The position numbers and the translations under genes are program-made. Shown here piece by piece: positions 13,148-25,098 of a DNA stretch of 64,000 nucleotides (within the stretch, counting starts at the first letter, position 1; the number at the start of each line of letters is the position of its first letter). The notes beneath the pieces were generated by a model. The model ran no database searches, had not been told where the DNA came from, and saw nothing but the letters and a program-made list of their open reading frames with translations. The stretch covers positions 4,081,501-4,145,500 of the forward strand of contig NC_084809.1 in the NCBI RefSeq assembly GCF_963583255.1. The letters run 5' to 3'. This stretch comes from Pyrus communis (Eukaryota > Streptophyta > Magnoliopsida > Rosales > Rosaceae).

Positions 13148-16100
13148 TAAATTATATTGAGACCAAATCATACTATTTCGTTCTCATGCCTCAAGCTGCA
13201 GACAACAATTGTTGTTCTTGTACCCATGGATTATCTATAACATCAAAATGAAAATAATTTTCTAGACAAGAGAAATTATACACACAAAATTTAAATCGGA
13301 TAAGTTAATTAAGACAAGCAAAAATTTTCTCTAACTTTATGCAACCGATTACACTTCAACTCTTCTTTATCCATGAGCTTTTAGTTGTAGTTTCATTTTC
13401 TAATATTGGTTTTTGATGTGTTAGGACCCAATGCACCAAATGGCCAAATATACTGTGACTAAAAAGAAAATGAAAATTGACCAAACAGAATAAGAGAACA
13501 GAGAAAATAAATAATATATATGGGGGTGGGGGCTAAGGCATTATTGTCCCTTTCTTCACATCACCTCAATCCTCCAAAAAAGGGCATTCCCACTAGCAGA
13601 TTCTCAGAACCATGAACTTAGATTTTGAATCCAATAAACCCCAAAGATAAAGTTTTAACCCACCCTTTGTCCCCATTGCATGCCCCTTTCTCCTTTATCG
13701 CCGAAGAAGGTTGACAGTGAGGCAAGGATACAATGTGGGTGCTGCATGATGCTGAAGAAAGAACAGCCTGCGGGAAGAAGACAAGTGCACAGAGAAGGCG
13801 ATTTGGATTTTGGGTTTTACACGTGCCATTTTCTGATTGACCTGCATGAAAGGGGGATTGAGCGGCAGCTGTATGCACTTCCATAAAGGAGGAAAGCACA
13901 TATTCATAAGGATCAGAGACGTAGTTTGAATGAAAATGTGGGCATGCAGTGAGCATTTAGGTGGGATGCTGATCGAACAAGACATGCACTACCATTTGCA
14001 TGATAAAAGAAAATTAGCTGGTACATCTTTTATGTCTGTGATTTAATTAGGGTTTTAGGAATCGAATATTGCGTGTCGTATTTAGGTAATATCATGAAAT
14101 TTGAAGCCATGAACTTCTACAATAAAATCGAGATTAAGCAATATTTTCCTTCATAATCTAATTGTTCGTGTATAAGCTAATTTGATTGAACTTTTTCATA
14201 AATTTATAATTTACGAATTTGTGTTAGGTAAAATGATCAATTTAGCAAGGCTCTCTTGATTAAGAAAATATCACATGATCTGTCGGGTCCCTTTTAAATA
14301 GTGGGAAGTTGTCTTATTTGACAAACTTAGGAGTTGTTTGCTTATGCTCTCCGCAAGGGGTTTGTTTATAAATTATACTTGGATTTCGCAAAGAACAATC
14401 ATCAGCAGCAAACCCCATTTTTCTCAAAACCATCAATTTAAAGCACTACGAATAATGAAAGTTAACATGAATCATTGTTTTCTAACCAAAAACTAAATAC
14501 ATCTTTCATTGTTTATTGTATCTATTTCCATGGGAAAGGAGGGTTACAACAGGTTTTCAATTTTTACAGAAGATTTTTAACCGAGCAAGGTAACTTACTT
14601 TCTTAATGATTGCTTACGATAAGGTGAACGATCTTATATCAAAAGTAGGTTGAAAGAACTTGAACAAGTTAGTTGACTTGCTAATCTACTTGGCTCGTTA
14701 TATTTAAGGGATCATTCTACTTACATGTAAATCACAATTTGCCACGCATGCAAAAGTAACTAATTAAAACAATGATATTAAAAATGCTACACTTATCATA
14801 TTTATAGTGTTCCATATTTGACCACCGCTATTATGTTTTCTAAACACGTTAAATTGTAATTTTTCTTTAAAAACAAATTACTCCTAATTTTCATTTCTAA
14901 CCACTTGGATGGTTATATTTGAATAACTTACTTCTTGTTTCTATGTGCTTTGTAAGATTATAACAAGGGAGAGTGAAACAAGGGCATCATCCAAATGAGT
15001 AGGAAATAATTGTTGTTTCCACTTAGTTGAATATATTCAATGGAAGAAAAGAACCCTTTAGGCCTCTCCACTCCTGCAGTTCTCCCTCCATTTGATCAAA
15101 CCAAGTACAAACCCACATGCTTCTTGCTTTGGCTAAGCCATTGAGTATATGACATTACACAACAAAAACAAAGCTAAAATGTTAAGAAATTATAGACCCC
15201 ATATGTCACAAAAATTGTGCTTATCACAGTAAAAATCTGATGCCCACCATTATTGGTCACAAAATAAGTGGATCCATAATTCCATTTTATTCTCCAAGGC
15301 ATGGAATCCAAAGGGAAAACTAATCATGACAATGTTCATTGGCAGTATTATATTGATGAGCTCTAAATTTATAATTAATGTTGATGTATATCAGAGAAGT
15401 GTTACAAATTAACATCTTAATAGTGTATTCTGTAAAATTAAGATTAGTAGTAATTATGTTGTGAAGGTATCAAAAGTGCTTTTTTAAGGGACATGGGCAT
15501 CTTTTGTGTGGCCCTAAGAGTGAGCTTCTGGCCCTCCTCATTGCAATAATGATTCCCTATAGAATGAACATCATTTGGTCTTTTACCAACCCAAAAAAAC
15601 ATCATTTGGTTTCATTTGGTGATAAGCTCTCTTTTTTTCTCTTCAATCCTTGTGAGGAACGGTTTAGTGTACAAGATAGCCAAAACATTTCTCAAATTTC
15701 CTAATTAATATTGAAGAAAGAGATCAATGATATTATGCCATTCAATTTTTTCAATGCACGATCTTAGATTCAAAGTCCGATAACATAAGATACCGCACTA
15801 TGACAAAGAAAACATTACTCTTAGGATCATGTATGAACACTTTTTGTATCATTTCTAGTATAAAATAAATAGAAATGTAACATCAACAACATTTGCACTG
15901 TTGTCTAGTTTTCTTAACGTTATTCTGTATAGGAAAATTATTTTCGCATTCTCTTTTTTCTCCTTCTACACATTTAGGTTCATGTTTTTCTCTTAATTTC
16001 TCTTTGATTTATTCAATTCAAATACCATAAATATACAAGGATGTACAAGAGGACGACGACGTTCTCCTATTCCGACTCTAGGGCTCTAGAAGGTGACCAT

Positions 16101-16467
16101 TACCTGAAGTTATGTGATGTGAGGTCTCATTCACAAGAAATCTAAACTGATTAACATGTTCACAAGACGAAAGACATTCAGATTACCAGAGATGGATTGC
16201 TTGGATAAAGCTTAAGTTTAAGGGAACAAGATGCCCCATCTTTTCTTCTTTTTACCAAAATTATTCTGTCGATTTGCTCACGCGTCTCTCTTTTAACTTT
16301 TTATCTCTTTAAAACTGTTACACAATAATGTTTCATCCTCACCTTTGGCTTCTTTTTCCTTTTTGGGTGGGAAAAATTGCCTCCTAAACAGTTACTCGTC
16401 ACTTTAATTTAAGCCGTGTGATATGATTTTTGCGCACTGCCGACGTAGTGCTAAAGCATACTTTGTT

Positions 16468-16659
16468 GCAAGCGTGTGGGGTTAGCTCGAACGGTGAGGG
16501 AAAGTTAGGGTAACGGATTAGGATTAGAACAAGCACAGGGTTTGATTCCCTCACATGTAACTGAGAAAGTAAAAAGTCGTTACGGGGTTACAAGGTTTAA
16601 GCCCTTAAGATATCACATTATATTGCCGCCTCCAGGTTTTTTTTTTTTTTTTTTTTCTT
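16468..16659 (+). mobile_element. Candidate tRNA-derived SINE
   Basis: A stretch like a pol III A box (gttagctcgaacggtgagg) near 16481-16500 is followed about 45 bp later by a B-box-like sequence (gggtttgattccctcac) near 16538-16555. About 80 bp further on comes a long T tail (16637-16658), the arrangement of plant SINEs. I found no convincing target-site duplication, so the call is tentative. Confidence 0.45.
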
Positions 16660-19126
16660 TGACGAGATCATATGTATTATAAACCACAACAGTTTACGAG
16701 GAGAAAAATATCAAACTTGGATATGAGGAGACGAGCACACTGTCCTAACTCACTCGCATATGCGTAGCATGCAGAGTTGATGGGCCTAAAACCTGAGAGA
16801 TGTGTGTGTGTGTGTGTAAAACTCCTATGCATTGCATTTGCTTCAAGGGTCCAAATTTTGGTCCCCCACTGCAGAAAACTTGTTGTCAAAACAGAGATGG
16901 AAACCGTGCAGGGAACCAATAGCTACTTATCATCAAAAGAGGATGGCATTTTGTCACATTGTCTGTAAGAATATCACTTGTCTTGTTTCTTTCCTGCACT
17001 TCCCGTAAAACTCAAATGTAGTAATTTGATATGTCTGGTGTGAATTGGGAAAAAAAGTCCCAATGTTGTACCTAACGGCATGTTCAGTCGCACTCATCGC
17101 GTTTTGCTCGTTGAAAAGTCTCATTCCATCCATTTTGGTTTCCAGATTGGCATGCCTGTCTTCACCTCATCAATCTCTTTTGGGATGCAGAATAAAGGAA
17201 AAAAGAGCAGATTTAGCAAGCTCGAAAACGAATTTCGAAACAGAAAAGAAGATAAAATGAGGCAAATTTAGCATTGTCTTGAAAACAACAAAAAGATTAA
17301 GAACACAAGAAAGATATCAAGATGCATGCCTGTGAACTGCAACTGAGACTAAAGATGCAGTTCCCAACTTCAATTCAAGATCACATTTTTCCGGAAAAAT
17401 CTTCGTAAATCTGTTCAAACTTTGATGAAAACACATACTGAGGTACTAACAACAATCTTTGGTGCTCGGTATGTTATGGCAAAATCTATTGCTAAGACCA
17501 GTGCAATTCATAGCAGAACAGAAAAGACGTTCGATGTGTTATTTAATTTCCGATGATAGGTATAACCAGCTCCAGGAAACAACTTTCATCAGCTCCAGGA
17601 AACAAGTACTGTTAAAGAAGAATAAAAAGTTTATGAGTTCGGCATTGACACATCCCAACCCCGATATCCTCACATACCAAATAGGCACATGCTGGTCGAC
17701 ATCTGAGGGTGACGAAATCATTTAAAACATGCCTACAAATAAAAGATATGCATTTAGAACGAAATAAACCACTTTAGGAATGTGTTTAGAGCATATAACT
17801 ACTAAGAATAATACGAAAGAATTTCTAGGAAAAGACATGGACAATGGAATAATATCTACATGAAGAAGACTCGAGGATACCTGTATCGAAATGTTCTGAC
17901 GCCGAGATCATGTGCCTCAATCCTAATTCTTGAGGGGGCGCAAAAACTAAAAAGGTGACCAAAGTTTATAATAATAATACTAGTAATAGGAAAACCATTT
18001 TCTTTACGAACATACTAGCCCCCTGTTTTGAAAACATATATAATACTACATATAGGTGTTATAAAAACCCTAGCATGCCACGCAAAACCTTTGTAAAACA
18101 TGTAGTGTAAAACCATGCTCAATAATGCTGAAAACATCGCCGAAGGCAAATCCGTAAATCTCATAAGTGAAGTACTCAACTAGGGGTATCATAGTCGCCC
18201 GAAGGCACTACTTGTCCATCACTCGAAGGTGAAGCTGAATAACATGTCCATCACCCGAAGGTGAAGCTGAATCAAATAGCATAACATCCACACTGACCCT
18301 AGTCGTGGTTAGTGAAGTTGTTCGACACCGTTTTCAGCGGTGAAGCTAGGGGTATAATATATATCATAACTCACTCCTCCATCATTTGTGTCCTATGGCC
18401 ATAGACATCTATACCCGTGATGTCTAGATGTGCCGTATGATAACCCACTAGAGAAGCACCCAAAACATATTTCAAAACTCATATTAAAACACTGGAGTTC
18501 AAAACCTCATTTCGTAAATTCGTAGTAAATTATAATCTTAAATCCTTAAAGTAACTTATATTCATATATAAAACATATTCTTAAATCCAAGGTCAATCAT
18601 ATTCATAAATCCAAGAAATAACCATATTCAAATCCATACAAATTTATATGCAAATCCGATATTTCATAACCTTTAATAAAACCTAATTTCGATAAATTAA
18701 ACTATTTTGTAAATCATGATTATAAAAGTCCATAATGCATAATATAAAACATATTCAAATCATGGAATATGCAATGCATGTTAGACTAATATTTTAATAA
18801 AACATATAAGTTAAGAAGGGGTCCACTCGCTGATTTTATTACCTGAGAACCGCTCGAACTAGCAAGGATGACGTCACTTCCTGCCAACGTGCCTAAACAC
18901 AATTAGGGGCCTTTTAGTAAAACTATACTAAAACGTTATAAATTGGGAAAACGGATGACGGATTCGAATTTGGCACGTCGAAAAACCTAAGGAAGGACCT
19001 CGGGTTTTTCTTCCACACGCAGCTGCGCATGGTGGCCGGCCGCCCTAACTTGCCGGAAAATTGAATAACTCCAAAAATTCCCAAATTTTACAGGAATGAA
19101 GATATCGATGAGTGGAGCAACTTTCA

Positions 19127-19409
19127 TGTCGCATCCCGGCCTGAGGCAGATCACTTCCCGGGCCCGCTCCACCACCGTAGCACGATATTGTCCGCTTTGG
19201 GCTTACCATTCCCTCACGGTTTTGTTTTTGGGAACTCACGAGCAACTTCCTAGTGGGTCACCCATCATGGGATTGCTCTAGCCCCCTTCTCGCTTAACTT
19301 CGGAGTTCCGATAGAACCCGAAGCCAGTGAGCTCCCAAAAGGCCTCGTGCTAGGTAGGGATGAGAACATACATATAAGGATCACCCCCTGGGTGATGTGG
19401 GATGTCACA
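19127..19409 (-). mobile_element. Cassandra TRIM solo LTR, TSD TTTCA
   Basis: This 283-bp LTR reads on the minus strand from TGTGACATCCCACAT to GGGATGCGACA. The direct repeat TTTCA lies at 19122-19126 and 19410-19414. Its middle (about 19244-19319) matches plant 5S rRNA on the minus strand, including GGAACTCCGAAGTTAAGCG and GATGGGTGACC, the hallmark of Cassandra elements. It sits inside the 17646-20271 element, so it inserted later. Confidence 0.93.
19244..19319 (-). other. 5S rRNA-like domain of the Cassandra LTR (not a 5S gene)
   Basis: About 75 bp matches the internal promoter half of plant 5S rRNA, with A-box-like AACTCCGAAGTTAAGCG and C-box-like GATGGGTGACC. It drives pol III transcription in Cassandra elements and is not a functional ribosomal gene. 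Confidence 0.85.
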
Positions 19410-20276
19410 TTTCATACATGTGACTAAGGCCAATTTGGCTGAGAAAATCCCTAATTTCACTCGAACCCGCCGGAACCCCAGATTTGGGCGTGTTTTGATT
19501 TGACCTCCAAGCTCGTTCCGACGCCTCAACCAATGCATGGGCCTTGTTGTTGGGGTAAAGGGTCCTTGGTGGTGGTAATTGGCTGAGTTAGCTTCACAAT
19601 CATCAGATTTCCGTTATGGCACCCCCGGAACCCACGGGTTCTGTTCTTCAAGAATTCAAGGCTAAACCTAGTGAAATTTGACTGGAAATGGAAAATGGGA
19701 GGTCATTGAAGGTTTTACAGGTGGTGGATGAAGGCGATTTGATGGGAAAATCAACGAAAATCACCGGAGAAGACTGCGGAACCAAGTCGGGTCAAGAAAA
19801 AGAAAACGGGTTGGTGATCCCGTGCTTCACCTCTCCCTCATTTCCCCTCATTTCATGCTCTCCCTATTGGTCACTCTCTCTTTCTCTTCTTTTTGATTGG
19901 GCATCATTCACCTTATTTCTCTCCTTTATCTCTTCTCCTAACCGTCCGTTTCTCCTTTCATTCACTATGGACCACACACGTGGCTTTCCAGATTTTGCTT
20001 CAAAAATCTAGAGCTTTCTAGAAAATAATCAATTTACTAAAATACCCCCGACTTTAAACGTTAATATCTCCTTCATTATAACTCCAAATCATGTTCCGTT
20101 TGCGCCCATGCATTCGTAGCAACAAGTACTATGAGGATATGCCAAGAAAACAAATCTTACATGACACAACAAGAGGGTTAGCATAAGTCAACGTATATGC
20201 CTCGAAGGGCATTTTTGTAAATTCACATTTTAAAATTATAAAAATCATAATTTGGGGGACAGGTCTATACAGGCAT

Positions 20277-20712
20277 CTTACCCCAGAACCCTAGATAAAA
20301 ATTTGCCACTGTGAACCGATGCTTCTCCCGCAACCTCTTGGAAAGGAACAAGAAGTTGCTATTGTCAATGTAACTTCATTTCAAAAACATTGGTGAAAAT
20401 AAGAATAGATATTTGCAAGAGGTAGCATTCAACAGAGATGTAATGTCTTTTGGAAGCCTAATCGAGCGAGGCACATTAGATCGATGTGATCACATCGACA
20501 ACTTGGTCATTTGATAAGAAATGAAAAAGAAAGAACCTTTGGGAACTTGAATACAATTGATTTCATTTTCCAGGCACCAAAAAAGTCGAAAATACTCCCA
20601 CAATCATCAATACTAGAGGAGCAAAGGAAATATTCAAAACCAAAATTTTTCGAACAAACGCTCTGCTACATTATCGTCGTGAAAGACATTACAAGATACA
20701 GTCTAACAAAGC
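20277..20712 (-). other. 3' flank of the PPR gene
   Basis: Non-coding sequence directly downstream of the PPR stop; probably its 3' untranslated region and terminator. The open frame 20511-20756 on the other strand is a shadow. Confidence 0.4.
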
Positions 20713-22704
20713 CTAAGCAGCCACCGCGGTGGGAGCAGCACGTTCTCCAGATTTAGCAGAATAAAATAGATCCAACACATCAGCATGGTGGCGGATGTAG
20801 CCTGGGCATTTGGAAAGAAAATTCTGTGCTTCACTGTGCCGTCCAGCCTTGAAATAAGCTTCAAATACATTGAGAAAGACGGTGGTAGATGGAAACCTCT
20901 TTGAAGTCATCGCCTTCAGGAAAGCTAAAGCATCTTCACCTGTTCCAGACTTTGATACATACTCAACGAATGGATCAATAAAAGGAGGGAATCCATGATT
21001 TTTTATCATACCCAGAATATTCAGAGCATCCTTGAATCCACCCTGAACCAATAACTTACTTATCAACAACTTGTATGTGGTATGCCATGGCTCGAGCTGC
21101 CTTTCATTGACTGAATCATTGAGTAACTTGTATGCATCTATGGCCCTGTTCTTTCTGCAATATGCATCTACTAATATATCAAAAGCATAACCAGCAGAGG
21201 CAGACCCCTCTTTTTCAAGCATCTTTTGGAAACAATCGGAAGCCTTATCGAGAGCACCAGCTACACAGTGACCCTCGATTAAGGACGACCATATCTTGTA
21301 ATCTGAACTGCGCCCAGAAACTTCCATATCACTAATGAATTCACTTGTTGCACCCTTTTTGCCAGCACTACTAAGCCGGAATGCAATCCTACTCTGTAAA
21401 CCACCACTAGCTACAAGTCCACCTTCCTCCATTGCTTTGAAAACCGTATTGCACTGTCCATATCTACCAACACCATTCAGAGACTTAAGGACTGCATTGA
21501 GCATTGAATCTGTCAGCACATTCCCATTATCTGCAAAAATCCCCACAACTCTAGAAAATAGACCCATATCCAGCTGCTTACCACCCGCTATTTTCCTCAA
21601 CAGAAAGGTACAACAATGCACCGAAGGCTTATTTGCGCCAGCCATTGCAAACTCATACAAGTCCACAGCATCCTTCATCATTTTCCTCTTACAAAATCGC
21701 CCTAAAACCTTAACATACGTCTCCATCTCCAGTTCATACCCCTTGCTCCTCATTTCATCAACAACTTTCCAAAACCTATCTATGCAATCTTCCCTGCCCA
21801 ATACCCTAGCAATAGCATTATAAGTCTGTTGATCATGCTTCAACAAACCAGTCTCCTCCATCCACCGAAAAAATATCAGTGCTTTTGCTGGCTCTGTACT
21901 AAGACTTTCCAACACCATTTTAACCACATCGCTAGAAAATGCAACACTCAAATCCCGTATTTGCCTCTCAACATCCTCACTCCACACCTCATTTCTAACA
22001 ATCTTACACACCCTCGAACAAATCTTATCCGGGGAATTGTCAGTAGACCCCGCTGCAAACACCGCTCTCAACTTCTCAACATCACCATCCAACCCATCCT
22101 TCGCAAACTTTTCTAAAGCTTTATCCTGCACCCATTTTGACACACCATACCCTTTCTTCTTCATAACACAAACCAAATCCCAAAATTCATTCACAAACCC
22201 ATTAACCCCGAAAACACTCAGCATCGAATTATACGACTTGGAGCTCAATCTCTCACCTTCACATGACAAAACCCAATCGAAAAACCTCCTCGCCACATCG
22301 GGGCTCGATTCGAGGCTCTTCAAAACCTTCAACACCAACTCATGGCTAATCACAACATTGTTCGACTCCAATTCTTTCCTAATCTCATCCGCACCCTTAC
22401 GACTAGCGAAAATATCAGCTACAACTCCATGATCGGAGTCCTTGAGCTCGAGTGCCGGCTCTGATGAGAGGCTGCGGGACAAGGGGTTTCTAGAGTTTAT
22501 CGATTTCGCTAATTGGGAATTGAAAATGGGCAGCAAAGGTGAAAGCTTTGGGTCGAGAGTGTCAGTGTGGAACAGAGAAGTGAAAGAGCTAAGTGAATGG
22601 AGATTCAATTGGGAGTTTACCTGAGAGCACGACGGTTTTATGAATTCGTGCGGCGGAGGGCGGCGGTGAGCTCGGAGGAGCAGCAAACGCCATTGCTGTC
22701 TCAT
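20713..22704 (-). CDS. Pentatricopeptide repeat protein, probably mitochondrial (At3g02490/At5g15980-like)
   Basis: A single open frame of 663 residues without introns, usual for plant PPR genes. The N-terminus (MRQQWRLLLLRAHRRPPPH) is Arg-rich and poor in acids, as in organelle presequences. Successive 35-residue helical repeats are visible, for example YNSMLSVFGVNGFVNEFWDL, YNAIARVLGREDCIDRFWKV, YVKVLGRFCKRKMMKDAVDL, FDILVDAYCRKNRAIDAYKL and YKLLISKLLVQGGFKDALNI. It is P-class, with no E or DYW tail. P-class proteins bind organelle RNA for stability, splicing or translation; the target is not readable. An out-of-frame ATG at 22849 heads an open frame overlapping this start. The syntenic position supports orthology to the PPR gene beside SAMDC and KIN genes in Arabidopsis (from memory). 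Confidence 0.93.
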   Translation of the reverse strand: MRQQWRLLLLRAHRRPPPHEFIKPSCSQVNSQLNLHSLSSFTSLFHTDTLDPKLSPLLPIFNSQLAKSINSRNPLSRSLSSEPALELKDSDHGVVADIFASRKGADEIRKELESNNVVISHELVLKVLKSLESSPDVARRFFDWVLSCEGERLSSKSYNSMLSVFGVNGFVNEFWDLVCVMKKKGYGVSKWVQDKALEKFAKDGLDGDVEKLRAVFAAGSTDNSPDKICSRVCKIVRNEVWSEDVERQIRDLSVAFSSDVVKMVLESLSTEPAKALIFFRWMEETGLLKHDQQTYNAIARVLGREDCIDRFWKVVDEMRSKGYELEMETYVKVLGRFCKRKMMKDAVDLYEFAMAGANKPSVHCCTFLLRKIAGGKQLDMGLFSRVVGIFADNGNVLTDSMLNAVLKSLNGVGRYGQCNTVFKAMEEGGLVASGGLQSRIAFRLSSAGKKGATSEFISDMEVSGRSSDYKIWSSLIEGHCVAGALDKASDCFQKMLEKEGSASAGYAFDILVDAYCRKNRAIDAYKLLNDSVNERQLEPWHTTYKLLISKLLVQGGFKDALNILGMIKNHGFPPFIDPFVEYVSKSGTGEDALAFLKAMTSKRFPSTTVFLNVFEAYFKAGRHSEAQNFLSKCPGYIRHHADVLDLFYSAKSGERAAPTAVAA

Positions 22705-22849
22705 CGCTTGGATCAGGGTTTTCCGGGTGAGGTAGCGACGAAGGATGAATTTGCGTCTGAGAGAGGAGATTAGGGCTTTTGGAAGAGCTTTTTCTCGATA
22801 GAATAGTAACGTTTGTGAAATACCAAAAGTAACCTCGTTTAGTTTTCAA

Positions 22850-24464
22850 ATTCCACTTGCATCGGTGACTGAAAAAAAATCAGACACAGTTTCTTTTGAA
22901 ACTTAAAAGAAAATTCCAAGTTATTAGAATATTTGTTGCCAAATTGGATTGTTCATTGTGTAGTTTAGTTGAACTCTTCCTCGTTCTAATATAAAAATAT
23001 CAATGTACTAAAAAATAATAATAATAAAACATTTAATATACTGTATTGTGTCTCCAATACACTTAATTGTTTACTTATTTTTCTTGTAATTTTTGTTTTT
23101 TCTTCTTCTTACTTTACTCTTAATTATCTAATTTAGTTTGATAGTTTTTCTTTTACAAATCATAAGAAGATGTTGTTCGTGACGTATTTAAATACTTTAG
23201 ATCGTTCCTTTTTTTCGTTCTCTGGGCTTCTACACTCATTTTTTCACATAATTGTTCATTGAAATTTTAATTAATTGAAGATGGCTTGGTGATGGTTTTT
23301 AACTGAACCGTCATGTGACCTTGTTCTTCACCACATGTTCAATTGACGTAAGAGCTCTTCAACATCACCTGAGTAAAGATTTTCACCGGCATCATGCTTA
23401 CTGCTAAAAAAATTCCCCTTCAAGGTTCCAGATTTCCTTTCCAAATCCCAAATTTTATCAAACTATGCAGTTTTTCTGATGAAATGAAAAACCGTTAAAT
23501 AAAATAAAGAACGATCATTGCAAACACATGATTAAACAAGTGGGACGAGTACCAAAATGTATGTTAGCCCGTGACACTTTCAGCGGACTTTGGTAACACA
23601 AGCAACCAGTGACGTGGGCTTTTTGTTGCAAGTAAAAATTCTATGGCCATTAATCCTACCATAGCAATCCATGTTTCCACCTCCCTTGAGGCCACTTCCA
23701 TCTTGCTCAAAGCTTGATTATTCAGTGCGGAGCCATGGGTATTGGATTTGGATCCTTTCATAAGCAAATCACATAGATCGTTGAATTTTGATATACACGG
23801 AGCCTCCTACATCAATAAAGCTTGATTATTCAGTGCGGAGACATGGGTATTGGATTTGGATCCTTTCATAAGCAAATCACACAGATCGTTGAATTTTGAT
23901 ATAGGCAGAGCCTCCTACATCAATATTGTTCTTTCTTTGAACTGTATTAATATTCATCCTCATTTCTTCTTTTTTTTTTTTTTTTTTTTTTTTTTTTGTT
24001 GTCAGGTTTCTGATTGTTATGAAAGGGCCTAAAGCCTTCTGAAAGAGAGTAAAAGGGATCCAAATTTGATTTTATTTTCATGGCAAAGACCAATGCCTTT
24101 TAGCAACGTTTTAATTATCTTAATATCATGAAACTATAGAGATGAGCATTGGAATAAAAGTAAAAGATTAAGATATAATTAAACAGTTCATGAATTAATT
24201 AGGCGACAACTACAACAAGCGGAGCCCCTCTTCCTTGTTCAAAGGAGAGACAAACATTAACAGAAGAAAAAAGCAAAGAAAACTGAACAAATAAACCATG
24301 TGTGCACTAAAGTAAGCACACACCCAAATGAGAGCTCGACAACATCGATCCCTGCAACTACGACGACGAGGGGCTAAAGCTCCCTTTGTTGCAAACAAAC
24401 AAGAAATTAAAAACACTTAAACCACTAACAAAGCTGTCTAAGAAGAGGCTCCATAGTTCCTGCT
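22850..24464. other. Intergenic, with tandem repeat and poly-T
   Basis: AT-rich, no supported gene. It contains the 2 x 108 bp tandem repeat at 23709-23924 and a long T run near 23970-23997. The open frames at 23564-23767 and 23850-24032 lie in these repeats. The part next to 24464 is probably the 3' untranslated region of the KIN2-like gene. Confidence 0.5.
23709..23924. repeat. Tandem duplication, 2 x 108 bp
   Basis: Copies 23709-23816 and 23817-23924 both start aaagcttgattattcagtgc and differ at only a few positions, so the duplication is young. Confidence 0.9.
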
Positions 24465-24891
24465 TCATTTGTTCATGCCGGTGGCGTTCTTGACTGCATC
24501 GACAGCACCCTGTGCCGTGGACTGCACAGTCTGGCCAGCACTCTGCATTGATTCCTTGGCAGACTGGGCGACATTGCCGGCCTTGTCCATCATTGTACTG
24601 GTCTTCTCCTGTCAAATCCCAAATCATCCAGCACAACACACACAGATCAATCTCAATGCACAATCAATCGTAAAGCAAAAGAAAACGCAACGAAAACTGT
24701 TATTGACGCTTCAAAATAGTCGATCATATATGCACCCCCATCGTAAAAACAAAGAAGAAACGAGTGCAGTGTGACTATTTTGAAACGCTAGTAAGTTTCA
24801 AAACGAAAAATGGAGATGAGTTAGGGTTTACCTGAGCTTGGCCCTTGGCCACTCCAGCGTTGTAGCTCATCTTCTGCTTGTTGTCAGCCAT
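24465..24891 (-). CDS. KIN2: KIN2/COR6.6-like stress-induced protein (small LEA-like), 2 exons
   Basis: Exons 24891-24832 and 24608-24465 join in phase 0 to 67 residues, matching the 66-residue length of Arabidopsis KIN1/KIN2. The start is MADNKQKMSYNAGVAKGQAQ. Exon 2 opens with EKTSTMMDKAGNVAQSAKES and ends AVDAVKNATGMNK. It is Ala, Lys and Gln rich with no membrane segment or Cys, so probably an amphipathic, disordered protein induced by cold, drought and ABA. Upstream are a TATA box (24997-25004) and two perfect ACACGTGT ABRE/G-box palindromes (25030-25037, 25091-25098), consistent with ABA control. A paralogue lies at 59782-60320 on the opposite strand. Confidence 0.93.
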
Positions 24892-24996
24892 TTTCTTCTT
24901 GTTGGAAACTGGAGCAAAAACACTTGGAAATCGAATGAAGGTTTTGAGAGATGGAATTTGATTTGCTTGATGATGAATTACACAGACGGACATAGG

Positions 24997-25004
24997 TTTA
25001 TATA
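24997..25004 (-). promoter_or_regulatory. TATA box of the KIN2-like gene
   Basis: TATATAAA on the minus strand, about 106 bp upstream of the ATG at 24891. Confidence 0.7.
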
Positions 25005-25029
25005 GGGTTTCTGACCAGCTGAATGCTCG

Positions 25030-25037
25030 ACACGTGT
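25030..25037. promoter_or_regulatory. ABRE/G-box ACACGTGT (proximal)
   Basis: Palindromic ACACGTGT about 30 bp upstream of the TATA box; this core binds bZIP (ABF/AREB) factors in ABA-responsive promoters. Confidence 0.7.
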
Positions 25038-25090
25038 GACGCCACGCGTAAGTTGTTCACTGGCTTGCTCTGAGATCGTTCTGGAGACTA

Positions 25091-25098
25091 ACACGTGT
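25091..25098. promoter_or_regulatory. ABRE/G-box ACACGTGT (distal)
   Basis: A second identical palindrome 61 bp from the first. Paired ABREs are typical of strongly ABA-induced genes. Confidence 0.7.

Larger units (their letters stand above)
11256..17640. other. Long gene-poor stretch
   Basis: No open frame here shows a recognisable domain or joins into a gene. It contains the NIK promoter/leader (11256-11500), poly-T and AT-rich DNA, a C/T-rich minisatellite near 13098-13147 (ccctct units), a (TG)n run at 16801-16817 and a SINE-like sequence near 16468-16659. A more balanced stretch at 13590-13990 has open frames on both strands (112, 96 and 68 residues) without family features; it could be a non-coding transcript or a decayed gene. 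Confidence 0.5.
17646..20271. mobile_element. Solo-LTR-like element, 2.6 kb, TSD GGCAT, with a nested Cassandra LTR
   Basis: The block begins TGACACATCC and ends GTCTATACA (TG...CA) and is flanked by GGCAT at 17641-17645 and 20272-20276. That is the signature of an LTR-retrotransposon insertion. No gag-pol coding or second LTR lies inside, so it is a solo LTR or a non-coding (LARD-like) element. Without the nested insert it is about 2.34 kb. Near 18190-18275 it carries a short internal repeat (cgaaggtgaagctgaat). Orientation is not settled. Confidence 0.75.

Noticed and set aside
13618..13985. Possible gene or microRNA precursor at 13.6-14.0 kb
   Set aside because: I compared it with the mature plant microRNAs I remember (including miR156, 164, 171, 172, 390, 396 and 408) and saw no match or clear hairpin; the frames lack features. 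Kept only as part of the gap description.
21335..22432. Plus-strand frames of 131 and 162 codons across the PPR gene
   Set aside because: Antisense shadows of an uninterrupted 663-codon gene with clear PPR motifs.
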